In this document: positions 1 to 9,760 of the stretch, piece after piece
How positions within the stretch are numbered: position 1 is the stretch's first letter
Layout: each line of letters opens with the position of its first letter
Source: Molanna angustata
Lineage: Eukaryota > Arthropoda > Insecta > Trichoptera > Molannidae
Reading direction: 5' to 3'
Assembly: GCA_963576475.1 (NCBI GenBank)
Contig: OY754982.1
Location: forward strand, 7,448,458-7,512,457
Length of the DNA stretch: 64,000 bases
Made by a program: the position numbers and the translations under genes
Notes under the pieces: generated by a model
Told to the model about the DNA's origin: nothing
The model's input: only the letters and a program-made list of their open reading frames with translations
Database searches by the model: none

Positions 1-72
1 ATGTAATTGGTCTGTTTGTCTTATTTTATAGTGTATTATTCCATTTTAGTATTTTAAGACTGTATTTGTCCC

Positions 73-107
<35 letters not shown>

Positions 108-139
108 ATATTTTACTAGGCAAAAATACATATTTTATA

Positions 140-200
140 TTACATAATGTGGCGGACTTATTGCGCGCAGGCAATTTCTACCAGTCAACCACACTACGCT
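140..200 (-). mobile_element. 3' tail of a non-LTR retrotransposon
   Basis: On the minus strand this reads as a GGTTGACTGG block, a short hairpin of the form TTGCC/GGCAA (degenerate here) and AATAAGTCCGCCA. The same block ends the LINE at 26,985-27,690 and the one at 59,600-60,600. An (AAAT)n stretch (about 75-113) lies where the tail would be. No coding sequence is left in this copy. Confidence 0.55.
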
Positions 201-269
201 TGTAGCAAGTATTGAAAAAAATAATAAGAAATACAAGATTAAATGTAAAAGAAAACACAATCGTACAAA

Positions 270-450
270 AATCAAAAAGATAGCTAACTCTACCTCTGAA
301 TATGCCACCTCGCTGGCTGGAGTACTGCAAGGTGGAGTTTTATCTCCTCTGTTATTCTCCATATTTATAAATTCTATCCGTACTAACCCCAAATGTAAAT
401 AACATCTTTTTGCAAATGATCTTCAACTATATTTCTATATTAACAATGCA
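270..450 (+). pseudogene. Non-LTR reverse transcriptase fragment
   Basis: The plus-strand translation contains LQGGVLSPLLFSIFIN, a classic non-LTR reverse transcriptase block, then an in-frame stop and LFANDLQLY, which matches the catalytic FADDLQLY block with one catalytic Asp changed to Asn. It is a dead 60-residue relic of a CR1/jockey-like element. It is in opposite orientation to the tail at 140-200, so it is a separate insertion. Confidence 0.6.
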
Positions 451-477
451 GTCTTTCTTATGAATGAATATCTATAC

Positions 478-691
478 ACATCATCGACAAACGATTGTTT
501 TTTACTTTTTGGTATCATTTTGAAATTAATTAAATGAAATAAAACACAACTTTGTGTACACCACTACATACATAACTTTTATTAACATCATCGACAAACG
601 ATTGTTTTTTACTTTGTGGTATCATTTTGAAATTAATTAAATGAAATAAAACACAACTTTGTGCACACCACTACATACATAACTTTTATTT
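478..691. repeat. Tandem duplication, two 107-bp units
   Basis: A unit beginning ACATCATCGACAAACG at 478 is repeated at 585 with only a few changes. It is AT-rich and has no coding content. The rest of 692-930 is AT-rich sequence in which I recognise nothing. Confidence 0.85.
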
Positions 692-932
692 CATTTTATT
701 TTTTATTTTATTTATTGAAGACAAACATACAGCCAATTTAGTACATAAGACAAGCAGACATTAATACAACAAATAAGCCAAAAAAAATTGATGAGTGTTA
801 CTGGTTAACAAAACATGAATTGAGAAAAAAAAACAATCAGTAACATAACATTATTTGCTGTAGGAAAAGGAAATTGAAAGGAAATGGACGATATGGGAAT
901 TTTTATTCAAATGAATAAAAATTCCTCTACAT

Positions 933-960
933 GTTACGAGAACAAAGTTCCCTTCCTCAG
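933..960 (-). ncRNA. Hammerhead-like core, degenerate, beside a Penelope-like fragment
   Basis: On the minus strand CTGAGGA (fits the hammerhead box CUGANGA) is followed by A, a GGGAAC/GTTCTC stem with a TTT loop, and GTAAC where GAAAC is expected. It lies just 3' of the GIY-YIG fragment at 961-1,345. Penelope-like elements are known to carry hammerhead ribozymes. With one core base changed, activity is doubtful. Confidence 0.35.
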
Positions 961-1345
961 GAGGATACAAAGTATACTAAAATAAAATACAAGGAACCGC
1001 TGACAGATTGGAATGTGCGAAGACTTCTTTTGTATCCAGGTCCCGCCTTGGGATGTGAAGCTGATGATGATGATGTGTTTGATTATTAATTAAGTTATTT
1101 CTCATGTTTACGTTTTTTCTGATTTCCAAGATTTCCAGGCTATCTAATTGTCTATCACTTAAATTACTATGGATTATTTTTACGCCTATATTATTAATAA
1201 AAGTATGGTTATTTTCGATTAAATGGTTTGCGAATTCTGAGTAATTATTGCTGTTAAGACATCTTAAATGCACCTTAACTCTCGTTTCTATATTTCTCGT
1301 AGTCTTTCCTATATAAAATGATGGGCAAAACGTCTCATCGTTGAA
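961..1345 (-). pseudogene. Penelope-like element, GIY-YIG endonuclease C-terminal fragment
   Basis: The minus-strand translation runs without a stop from CPSFYIGKTTRNIETRVKVH through FANHLIENNHTF to LEILEI. FYIGKT is the YIG half of a GIY-YIG nuclease motif, and the following FANHL and LE.LEI pattern is the C-terminal tail typical of Penelope-like retroelements. The reverse transcriptase and the N-terminal GIY half are missing. A related copy is at 13,480-13,950 on the plus strand. Confidence 0.65.
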
Positions 1346-1374
1346 CTATGCGAGATGTTTTAATTTGCCTGTTG

Positions 1375-1460
1375 TATTTTCGATAACCTGGGCAGACCAC
1401 ATCCAACCGCCTCCAGCCACTCGTCTTATATCATCAGATGTTCGAGGTCTTCCAACACTT
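1375..1460 (-). pseudogene. RTE-type LINE C-terminal fragment, part left of the LTR insertion
   Basis: Joined to 8,178-8,265 across the LTR element, the minus strand reads as a RTE LINE C-terminus (RTDIRSVGRPRTSDDIRRVA, then GGGWMWSAQ). The GRP-x-R..DDI..VAG pattern is the usual end of lepidopteran RTE-like elements. The paralogous stretch at about 9,630-9,640 (ttccaacacttctt) is uninterrupted and so shows the empty target. Confidence 0.6.
1457..1460. repeat. Target-site duplication of the LTR element, left copy (actt)
   Basis: ACTT directly precedes the left LTR at 1,461 and the same four bases follow the right LTR at 8,178-8,181. The uninterrupted relative near 9,630 has this ACTT once, which fixes both LTR ends. 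Confidence 0.8.
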
Positions 1461-1639
1461 TTTGGAGGTATGTGCGTGTAGGCTCACCAAAGTGCCAGAG
1501 TGGTCACTTGGTTAGAAGCGATTGCACACCAGCCGGAGCTGGTATACAAGCCTGTAATTGAGGTGGTAAGGTCGGTCAGTTGGACGTGTAGGTATGACCT
1601 GTTTGTCCGCCTTTGGCTACATAAAACCAGAACGATATC

Positions 1640-1700
1640 TCACCTGCCTGGTTCGAACCTGGAGACCGTCTGTTCGGAGAGTCCCGACAGCTGAGCCACA
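1640..1700 (-). other. tRNA-like Pol III A/B-box module inside LTR U5
   Basis: On the minus strand, TGGCTCAGCTGT at 1,698-1,687 fits an A box and GGTTCGAACC at 1,659-1,650 fits a B box. Their spacing, near 28-38 nt, is normal for tRNA genes and tRNA-derived SINEs. The second LTR has the same boxes near 7,740-7,797. It could be a captured SINE head or chance; no full cloverleaf was confirmed. Confidence 0.5.
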
Positions 1701-1809
1701 GATTGATCGACCAAGCAACTGCGATACCGTATACAATTGATTATTAAATATTACTCAGGTAGAAATGGATGACAGATTAAAAGATGGAACAGGAAATTGA
1801 ACTTACTCT

Positions 1810-1815
1810 TTTATT
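1810..1815 (-). terminator. Poly(A) signal in the 3' LTR
   Basis: AATAAA on the minus strand lies about 175 nt downstream of the TATA box of the same LTR, as expected for the R region. The other LTR has it at 7,907-7,912. Confidence 0.6.
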
Positions 1816-1985
1816 GATCTAGTTGTACAATTGACGATTACTAGGTACAGACAATATTGAATTATTATTTAATTATAAATGTAAATTTAGAACGCGGACT
1901 GTTTGAACGACGACGAGCGGTCGGGCAGCGTGAAGCCTAGCCTCGAGATCTGGATGAGCGGAATGCCTGGGAGCTCTGTGCTTCT

Positions 1986-1994
1986 CCTTATATA
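1986..1994 (-). promoter_or_regulatory. LTR TATA box
   Basis: The minus strand reads CCCCTATATAAGG about 90 bp into the LTR. The 5' LTR has CCCCTATATAACG near 8,084-8,094, which is the copy that would drive the element. This implies a short U3. Confidence 0.65.
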
Positions 1995-2080
1995 GGGGTC
2001 GCGCTGTGGATACGGCGCAGGGCAAGATGGCGCCTGCCGACGTAACTCAGCTTCGCAGCGCAATCGGTGATTGCGCCACA

Positions 2081-2375
2081 GACCCCGTTGGCAGTCTCTT
2101 AGACGATACACGACCCTTCCTCGAAGTTCAAAGTCCTTACATTGCGTTCTGTGAAAGAAAAAAATGAAAAAATTTTTAAAGCATTTGATTTGGTTATTTT
2201 GTTATAGGGTTTTCTTTTTAAACCGCTATGTACTTGTTATAATATAATTATCTATATGAAAAGTAGTCTTCTCTAATACACAGTAATGTAATTATTTAAA
2301 TACAACTTAATCTATACATATATAAAGTTAATCATATTAAAAGTATAAATTTTACTATAGTAAATGTGTATGAAT
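2081..2375 (-). other. Region between integrase and the 3' LTR
   Basis: This AT-rich stretch follows the pol stop. The bases next to the LTR read AACGGGGTC on the minus strand, which is a weak polypurine tract. GAGGAAGGG lies about 35 bp further upstream and could serve instead. No ORF or envelope-like gene is seen. Confidence 0.5.
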
Positions 2376-4703
2376 TTACTTATCTTTTAAAAAATATCTG
2401 ACGCTGGTAAATCGTTGTGGAAAGTAGACCTTTCTTCCTGCTCTTGTTGTGGTGTGTGGTTGCTCTGGTACTGGGCTGGATGAAGGAGTGTCGTCCTGTG
2501 TGTGCTGGCTGGACATCCTTATGTGTTCCTCAGTGGTATTCGGTTGATGCTCGGTATTGTCTTCATAGTGTTCCATTCCTTTATTTATGTTGATGGCTGG
2601 TTTCAGGCGATCTAAAGAGAATTTTTTTTCTTTTCCGTTGATTACGATAATGGCTGTTTTATCGTCTCTGTCTCGTACCAGGTATGGTCCGTCGTAGGGC
2701 TTCTGAAGTGGGCGTTTTACAGCGTCATGTCTGAGAAAGACGTATTTACTGTTTTTACGTTGCTTGTGTACGAAAGTCTGTCTGGTACAGTGTCTGCTGA
2801 TTGGTATGGGTCGCATTTTTGACATTATTTCTTGTAGTTTTTGTCCATATGTGTCTGGTTCTTCAGGTGTGGTTTCTTCGAAGAAATCCCCCGGGAGTCT
2901 TAACGTAGCTCCATATGTCATTTCTGCGGGTGTGTGATTTGAGCCTTCTTTGGTTACGGATCGTAGTCCCAGGAGTATCAGCGGTAGGGATGACGTCCAT
3001 GAGGTATTGTCGACTGCCATGATGGAGCTTTTTAATGTGCGATGCCACCTCTCTATCATTCCGTTGCATTGTGGGTGGTAGGCTGTGGTTCGATTGTGTG
3101 TGATCCCCATTTTTCTTGTTAGTCCGTTAAATAATGCACTTTCAAACTGCCGGCCCTGGTCGGTAGTTATCGATGTTGGAACGCCGAATCTCGCTATCCA
3201 GTTGTACATTAAGGCGTCTGCAACTGTTTCGGCGGATATGTTTTTAAGCGGGATTGCTTCGGGCCATCTCGTTTATCGGTCTATTATGGTGAGTAGGTAT
3301 GTATATTCTTTTGAAGGCTGGAGCGGGCCTACTAAATCCAGATGAATGTTCTTGAATCTTCCGTCGGTATGCTGATAGTTTTTTAACGGTGTTATCGTAT
3401 GCCTGTGAATTTTCGCTGCTTGACATTGTATGCAGGCGTCTACGATATTTTTTACGGATTTGTCGATATTTGGCCATACATATCTATGCTTTATTATCTT
3501 GCTTGTTGCCTTTGATCCGGTGTGGCTTATCGCATGTATCGTTTTAATTATTTGGTCTCTCATGTCGGCCGGTACATATGGGCGTAATGCGTTATTGGTA
3601 ACGTCGCACCATAACGTTTGTTTGGTGCCGGGTATTATTATTTTTTTTAATTGTAGTGACGATTTTTCTTGTAGATATTTTAATTCGTTGTCGTTACTTT
3701 GTTTTTCTGCCATTTTTTGGTAATTAATGCTGGGTGTTATTTCTATTTCTTCTATCCGTGATAGTGTGTCTGCGACTGTATTGTCTTCACCCTTAATATG
3801 CCTCAAATCTGTCGTAAATTGACTTATGTAATCCAACTGTCTCTCTTGTCGCGGAGAGTTGAGTTTATTTTTCGAGAATGCGAATACTAATGGTTTGTGA
3901 TCTGTTGTTATTGAGAATTGTCTTCCTTTTATTTGCGATCGAAAGTACTTTACTGCTTCGTATATAGCGGTAAGTTCCCTATCGTTCCTTACCATATGAA
4001 GTGGGCTAGACCAGTTGCTTTTCGACGGTCTGCAAATGCCTTGTTCTATCATGTATGCAAATTCTTTTTTAGCTATTTCGAGTTGTATTGGGTTGAGTCT
4101 TCTTGCTTTTGTGGTTACTGGAGGACCTTTTGTTTGGATATGGTGAGTTACGTCGTGCTTAGGCTCTATTTGTGTCATGTGTGCCCTTGTCAGACACGGG
4201 TATTTTCGTATTATTGCTTGAAATTTTGATGTTGCTTGAACTGTAGCGATATTCGTGACGCTCGTTTTGTAGATACAACCTCTACTGTTGATGCCCGTTG
4301 TTCTATCAATTAAACTTCTTCTTTTTAAGTCGACTAGAATATCGTAGCTCGTTAGGAAGTCTGCTCCGATGATTGGTTTGGTTACGTCGGCTATAACGAA
4401 CTTCCATTTGTGGTTTCTGCGTAAACCGAGGTTCAAGTGTATTATTTTGTGGCCGTATGTAGGTATTGACGTTCCATTAGCTGCATATATTGGTGTTATG
4501 ATGCTGTCCGTAGATATTATCGATTTGTCATTTTTATAATACTTTGGTATTATGCTAATTTCGGAGCCTGTGTCTACGAGATATTGCACGCCACTGGCTA
4601 TGTCTTGTATGAAGAGACGGTGCTTTATATGCGACGGTGTTGTCTCGCACACCTGCCGCATTATAAGTTTTCCGGCTGATTGAATGTGCACGGCTGTTGG
4701 CAT
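2376..4703 (-). pseudogene. pol: pol: protease, truncated RT, RNase H, integrase
   Basis: One frame runs from 4,703 to 2,376, broken only by TAA at 3,275-3,273. Residues 41-52 carry the aspartic protease motif DTGSEISI. Residues 190-238 are the RT N-terminal end, finishing SPLHMV. At residue 239 (near 3,989) the protein jumps straight to RNase H (DRELTAIYEAVK, TDHKPLVFAF). The usual 250-300 residues with the F/YxDD site are absent although the frame is kept. Integrase follows: zinc site H390, H394, C424, C427, then HLDLVG (first catalytic Asp). After the stop come TTDQG and, 35 residues on, the Glu in GMIERWH, so the D,D35E triad is present. The frame is -1 relative to gag. An in-frame TAG precedes ATG 4,703, so a slip must fall within 4,703-4,664. 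GGAAAAC at 4,673-4,667 is a possible slippery site. Confidence 0.9.
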
Positions 4704-5659
4704 CTATTTGCTTCTGTACCGAATTTTTGGTGATACCTACATACGTCTTGTTTTTTTTGTTTGTTTTCGTTATTATAATTTTGCTGAAACGTATTATATT
4801 TGTTTTTATAATTTTGATTTTTATTCGGATGCCGGTAATTATTGTTATTTCCGTAGTTAAATCGGTTTCTATTGTATGATCGCGATCTCGAACGATCCCT
4901 TTGTTGATTTCTAAAGCATGGGCGTGCTTGTCTTTGTTGTAATTCCAATCCTTGTATTTTTTCTGTTAAATTCTGTATTTGATGTTGCATTGCTAATAAA
5001 ATGTTTATTGTATTTTGTTCGTTATTTGAGCAGGGGTTGCTTGATGTTGGAGTAGAGTTCACTGCCAATACTTCTGTTCTGCAGTTAACCTCCATTATCC
5101 GGTCCGCAGTGGTGGCAAGTACCAAGACATCATCCGTTGTTATTGCAGATATTATTTCTTGCACCCTGTGTGGGAGTCTTTCTAGCCACAGCCTTTTGAT
5201 GAGACTGTTGTTGTTCAATGTTGGTCCGGCTAAATTCTTCATCTTTCGTAGCAGTTCTGATGGTGTTTGGTCACCCAATTGGATTCCGTGTAAAAGATGC
5301 GTTAGTCGTTTTTCTTCTGATTCTTGGAGTCGATTTAATAATGTTGATTTTAAGTTCTTGTATTTCTCTATGCTTGGTGGGTTTTGAATGACATCCGCAA
5401 CGCATGACATCGTCTCTGGGTCCAAGGCTGCCAACACATGGTGGTACTTTGATTCATCCTTAGTTATGCGTGCGTTGGCGAATTGGGCTTCTATTGTGTA
5501 GAACCATAAGTATATTTTCTGTCTCCACACACTTGGTAGTTTAATGTTGGTTGAATATATTTCTGTTCTATACTCTTGATGTCCGTCATCGCTATTGTCT
5601 TGGTCTCTGTTTGTTGCTTTGTCCATTGACATGTTTATTTCGATAAGTATTTTATGCAA
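4661..5659 (-). CDS. gag: gag, capsid and nucleocapsid polyprotein
   Basis: The 332-residue frame is open throughout. The middle (about 35-190) resembles an insect Ty3/gypsy capsid (YLWFYTIEAQF, HHVLAAL, RLQESEEKRL, LLRKMKNLAG, LWLERLP). The tail has a glutamine-rich helix, an RSRSRS run, an Asn/Tyr-rich basic stretch and C-x3-H-x3-FG...C-x3-C at the end. That last motif is the variant zinc knuckle usual in these arthropod elements. Gag ends 42 nt after the pol ATG. The first Met is at 5,659; another at residue 10 or 12 is equally possible. Confidence 0.85.
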   Translation of the reverse strand: MHKILIEINMSMDKATNRDQDNSDDGHQEYRTEIYSTNIKLPSVWRQKIYLWFYTIEAQFANARITKDESKYHHVLAALDPETMSCVADVIQNPPSIEKYKNLKSTLLNRLQESEEKRLTHLLHGIQLGDQTPSELLRKMKNLAGPTLNNNSLIKRLWLERLPHRVQEIISAITTDDVLVLATTADRIMEVNCRTEVLAVNSTPTSSNPCSNNEQNTINILLAMQHQIQNLTEKIQGLELQQRQARPCFRNQQRDRSRSRSYNRNRFNYGNNNNYRHPNKNQNYKNKYNTFQQNYNNENKQKKQDVCRYHQKFGTEANRCQQPCTFNQPENL

Positions 5660-7556
5660 AAATATTATAAATTTAAAAGTCTAAGTATTTTTTTAAAAAA
5701 AGTACGAAAAATTATTTTGGAATATTATTTTTAAATTATTTGATAAGTTTTGAAATACTGGGATTTTATCTAAGTGTCCTTTTTACTTAATTGTACCTTT
5801 TTATAAAAATATTTACTTATTTGTATTTATTTGTTTAAGTAAAATATTTTGTATTAGTTTTATTTATTTATGCTTATATTTGAATACGATGTTTATTTGT
5901 AGTTAGTTATTATTTTTATTTGCTTTCTATATTATAGTATTACTATTAGTTTATTTTATTTTCAAAATATTATTTATACGAAAATTATTTTAGAAATATT
6001 TTATAATGTTCGTTTGCGTAAGTAGTTTAAATAATTTTAAATTATTGTAATTGTATACAATTGTTTTATTCCCGTAATTATATTTAGAAACGATGTATAA
6101 ATTTTATTTAAATATTTAATGTATTTTATTATTTGCTTTGCGTTGTTAACTTATTTGATAAAGTGAGGTATAATATTATTTAATATTTCAGTAATGTTTC
6201 AAATTGTTTGTGCACGATTTGATGTTTTTGTGACGGTTAAGGTTTTCGACCGAGTTCATCGGCCCCTAAGGTTGTTGACTTTATGCTATTATTATTTTCA
6301 CGTTATACTTTCTATTCCCTTATCGCGGTTCTAACGAGGTTATCCGGGTTCATTCGGCGAGCCCTTTGTTTGGAGTTCGTTTACCTTTTACCAAAGTGAA
6401 ACTATTTTTTTTTTTACCGATTGACGCGATGTAACATTTTTAAACATGAAATATATATTTGGTTTCCTGAATTTTTACGTGGCTATATGCGTTTTACGAA
6501 TATATTAATAATTTAGCTATATGTTTCTAATTTTTAGTTTTTATGATCTTACTTTTTATTTAGGAATGTAATATTGATTTTTTATTGATAATTTTTTAAT
6601 TTTATTTTTTTATCAATTATGAAAAAAATAAAATATTTAGAATGACTTTAGGCTTTTAGGATGGCGTTTTTGGTTCTCTGGCTTTTTGCTTTATATTTTT
6701 ATACCTTCGTCCTTTGTATTTATTTATTTATTTTCTTCCCTTTATTTCCTTGTAATTTTGTTTTTTTTTATATAGCTTCTTTTTTTTTAATTGTTTCGTC
6801 TGGATTATTTTTTCGTCTCGTCAGTCATGAAAAATATAAAGTACATATTAGTTATATATTAAACAATTGTAAATATGTTAAGTTCGGTGGAATTTGCGTA
6901 TGAGCGTTTTTGAATTACTTTCGTAAATAATTTTTTAAAAATTAAGTTATGAAAGTACGTGATTTGTGCTCTACATAATCTTTACATAAAAATTAAATTT
7001 CAAAATAATATATTCTCATTGAATAATTTTGCATATATATTTATATGCCTTTACTTATTTCTAATTAAATGAATGTTTTCTCTATTGCGCCGATTTTTTA
7101 AAATTTTAATTACGCTTTGTAAAACGCGAATGAACGGGGCTTGCGTAATTTGCGGGTTTAAGTTATATAAAGATTTATGTTTTTAAAAAAGTTACCCGTT
7201 CAGATTCGCTTCATCCAGACCTCGATGCTTAATACCTATTTCCCATTAAATCCTTTTATTTCTGTCGTGTTATACAAATGTTAAGCAGTATATTATTGAA
7301 CACATATGATCGTTCTGTTTAATATACATAGCTACTGATTTTACATTAAAAAATACTTGGTTGTCGCGCAATGGCTACCAGTCAATTACCACGGTATAAC
7401 ATATATAAACTTATGAGCACAAAATAAAAGTACCTGAGTTTTTTAAACGATTTCGGAATCTTACCAGTTTCTGAAGGTATGTGTGTGTTCAGAGACACGT
7501 TCGGTGGTCACCAGTTTGGACTGGTGGGTGTTCAGAGACACGATCGGGAGTCACCA
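5660..7556 (-). other. Long AT-rich leader of the LTR element
   Basis: About 1.9 kb lies between the primer-binding site and gag, long for a Ty3/gypsy leader. It is very AT-rich and has no credible coding frame; the open frame at 6,661-6,903 (+) is hydrophobic by composition only. A nested insertion cannot be excluded, but I see no terminal repeats in it. Confidence 0.6.
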
Positions 7557-7563
7557 GTTTGGA
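7484..7563. repeat. Imperfect duplication of the primer-binding region
   Basis: A block GTGTTCAGAGACACG followed by TCGG..GTCACCAGTTTGGA occurs at about 7,484-7,520 and again at 7,529-7,563. The element therefore carries a second primer-site-like TGGTGACC 45 bp inside the first one. Confidence 0.65.
7543..7556 (-). promoter_or_regulatory. Primer-binding site
   Basis: One base after the 5' LTR the minus strand reads TGGTGACTCCCGAT. It starts with the TGG that pairs with a tRNA 3' CCA end. I cannot assign the tRNA from memory. Confidence 0.65.
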
Positions 7564-8177
7564 GGTATGTGCGTGTAGGCTCACCAAAGTGCCAGAGTGG
7601 TCACTTGGTTAGAAGCGATTGCACACCAGCCGGAGCTGGTATACAAGCCTGTAATTGAGGTGGTAAGGTCGGTCAGTTGGACATATAGGTATGACCTGTT
7701 TGTCCGCCTTTGGCTACATACAACCCAAACGATATCTCACCTGCCTGGTTCGAACCTGGAGACCGTCTGTTCGGAGAGTCCCGACAGCTGAGCCACAGAT
7801 TGATCGACCAAGCAACTGCGATACCGTATACAATTGATTATTAAATATTACTCAGGTAGAAATGGATGACAGATTAAAAGATGGAACAGGAAATTGAACT
7901 TACTCTTTTATTGATCTAGTTGTACAATTGACGATTACTAGGTACAGACAATATTGAATTATTATTTAATTATAAATGTAAATTTAGAACGCGGACTGTT
8001 TGAACGACGACGAGCGGTCGGGCAGCGTGAAGCCTAGCCTCGAGATCTGGATGAGCGGAATGCCTGGGAGCTCTGTGCTTCTCGTTATATAGGGGTCGCT
8101 CTGTGGATACGGCGCAGGGCAAGATGGCGCCTGCCGACGTAACTCAGCTTCGCGGCGCAATCGGTGATTGCGCCACA
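7558..8177 (-). repeat. 5' LTR
   Basis: It matches 1,461-2,080 at the same length. On the minus strand it precedes the primer-binding site, so it is the 5' LTR and its TATA box near 8,084-8,092 would drive transcription. It contains the same tRNA-like boxes and AATAAA at 7,907-7,912. Confidence 0.92.
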
Positions 8178-8265
8178 ACTTCTTATGTCCGTTCTAGGGT
8201 GCCATAACAGCACTTTTTTGGTCTATCTGGAGTTTGTGGTTCAGGCGACATGTCCTGCCTTACTG
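8178..8265 (-). pseudogene. RTE-type LINE C-terminal fragment, part right of the LTR insertion
   Basis: This is the continuation of 1,375-1,460. It begins with the second ACTT copy (8,178-8,181) and aligns with 9,637-9,700 (a shared ctatgtc..gttc and ttttttggtc pattern), the uninterrupted paralogue. Confidence 0.6.
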
Positions 8266-8269
8266 CAGT

Positions 8270-8600
8270 TGTCAATAATAATAATAATAATAATATATAG
8301 ATCATAGTAAGCCGCCTTATTGACACTGTCCAATTCTTTTATAGATTTGGTACTCTGTGATCCAGATGATCTCAATATACACTGTCTTGTTCCCGATGGA
8401 ACATTCTTTTGATACAGTTCTTGGATGTAGTGTGGAGACAAGTCGTTTAGAGCCTTAAACGCCATCAGGCATACCTTAGAGTCTACTCGTTCTAGATATT
8501 TCAATCAGTGTAGTGCGTTAAGAAGAGGTGATATATGTGATATATTTTGTCAGCTCCATATGTCAACCTTTCGGACAACTTTATTATTTTTCTAATCCAC
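8270..8600 (-). pseudogene. CR1/L2-type LINE, RT C-terminal fragment
   Basis: The minus-strand translation has ISPLLNALHWLKYLERVDSK then VCLMAFKALNDLSPHYIQEL. That is the thumb/C-terminal pattern of CR1/L2 elements (LHWL..ERI..K.CLMVFKAL). The same family occurs at 61,660-62,480 and 45,375-45,545. A TAA-type microsatellite at 8,276-8,296 marks its 3' side. Confidence 0.7.
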
Positions 8601-9540
8601 AAATAAGTTTTCTTATCTCTTAACGAAATACTCAGCATTCTCCTTTCCGTGGCTTTTTATGCTACTGCTCAATTATTTAGAATTCTGTTTGGTGTAATAC
8701 TAGTGTATCCTCATAAAAAATGTGTATGAACGAATATGGATTCGAACCTGATATCTCTGAGTCACTACTCCAACAATTTGTATTTAAAACAAAGAAATAA
8801 CATCTGTTTCATATTTTTCATTTAAATTGCGAGGTGCATATTACAAATTAAGTATTTTATTTCATTGAAAAAAGTAGAAGCGATTTATGAGGAAACTGTT
8901 TTATTGGCTATTCGACCTTCTTAACTTCGAGTGTAACCTTCTGTGACTTATCAAATAGGTATTTTATATATCTAGTATATGTATACCTGACTATTTATAT
9001 CTAAACAAAATATTGAATTTGATATAAAAAGATCAAAATGTCTTTAGAAATCACCAATAATATTTATCACAAATAAAAGTAACTTACTAAAGTTTTGAAA
9101 TCCGTTTTCGCTTATTACTCTACAATGAACATGATCCAAGAACTATCATTTCATGTATTTGAATAAAATCTGGAATCAAATCAATCAGCCATTCTCATTC
9201 AGTATCGTTATATTATAAAAAGATCATTCATAGGGTTATTTCCTTTATGGTTAGCTCACAGAAACAAAGAAGTCTTAATTCATTAACTGACAGCTTCAAC
9301 ACTTTGCGCTTCACGAATTCAAATAAAAAATGCTGCGTTGAAAACCAGATACAATCCATTGAGTTGATGATACTTTGGAAAACCAGGATACATAGCATTG
9401 CAGTAAATCAAATATTCCACATATGCGGTTTTGCTTTATTTTTGGTCAAACTTTGGTGGATATCTTTAAGCTGTCTCAGATGCAAACAATAGTTTTTTGA
9501 AATATGAAAGCTCTAATATAAAAAACCATCATATCACCCC
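8601..9540. other. No recognisable gene
   Basis: AT-rich sequence. A short tRNA T-arm-like piece, GGATTCGAACCTG at about 8,740-8,752, suggests a worn SINE. The frame at 9,247-9,492 (+) resembles nothing I know. Confidence 0.5.
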
Positions 9541-9544
9541 TCTT

Positions 9545-9760
9545 TTTTGCAGTAATGGATATAGGCCTCCCTTTGTCAGACCACCTTGTATCTTATATTG
9601 TCAGACCACCTTGATTGTGATTTTCCAACACTTCTTCTGTCAATTCTATGTCGCTATTCCAGCATTTTTTTGGTCCAACAGGAGTCTTTGGTTCGGGCTA
9701 AATGTTCAGTCTAACTCCATTTCTGGTTAACAACCCTTTAGACAACGCCGGTGAATTAGA
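9545..9760 (-). pseudogene. RTE-type LINE C-terminal fragment
   Basis: The minus strand encodes a pattern close to RHRIDRRSVGKSQSRWSD, the GRP.RW.DD region of RTE-like elements, with frameshifts. A small internal duplication of GTCAGACCACCTTG is seen at about 9,577 and 9,600. It serves as the empty-site relative of the LTR target. Confidence 0.5.

Larger units (their letters stand above)
1461..2080 (-). repeat. 3' LTR
   Basis: This 620-bp copy matches 7,558-8,177 with about 8 substitutions and no indels. On the minus strand it starts TGTGGCGC and ends CCTCCAAA. It holds a TATA box, an AATAAA signal and a tRNA-like stretch. Differences cluster at GTGTA/ATATA and at AAAACCAG/CAACCCAA in U5. 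Confidence 0.92.
1461..8177 (-). mobile_element. Ty3/gypsy LTR retrotransposon, 6.7 kb, RT-core deleted
   Basis: The element has two 620-bp LTRs, a primer-binding site, a long leader, gag, and a pol in a shifted frame (protease, RT N-terminal piece, RNase H, integrase), all on the minus strand. By eye the LTRs differ at about 8 of 620 positions, so the insertion is fairly recent. Domain order protease-RT-RNase H-integrase is that of Ty3/gypsy. No envelope-like gene is seen downstream of integrase. The RT palm is missing in frame and integrase has one stop, so this copy cannot replicate alone. It could still be packaged and copied by a relative that supplies RT. Confidence 0.92.

Noticed and set aside
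1500..1694. 64-residue frame present at 1,500 and 7,597
   Set aside because: It is duplicated because it lies in the LTRs, antisense to the element, with no recognisable domain.
6661..6903. Small hydrophobic plus-strand frame inside the LTR element
   Set aside because: It runs antisense in a T-rich leader and its residues are explained by composition; not an envelope gene.
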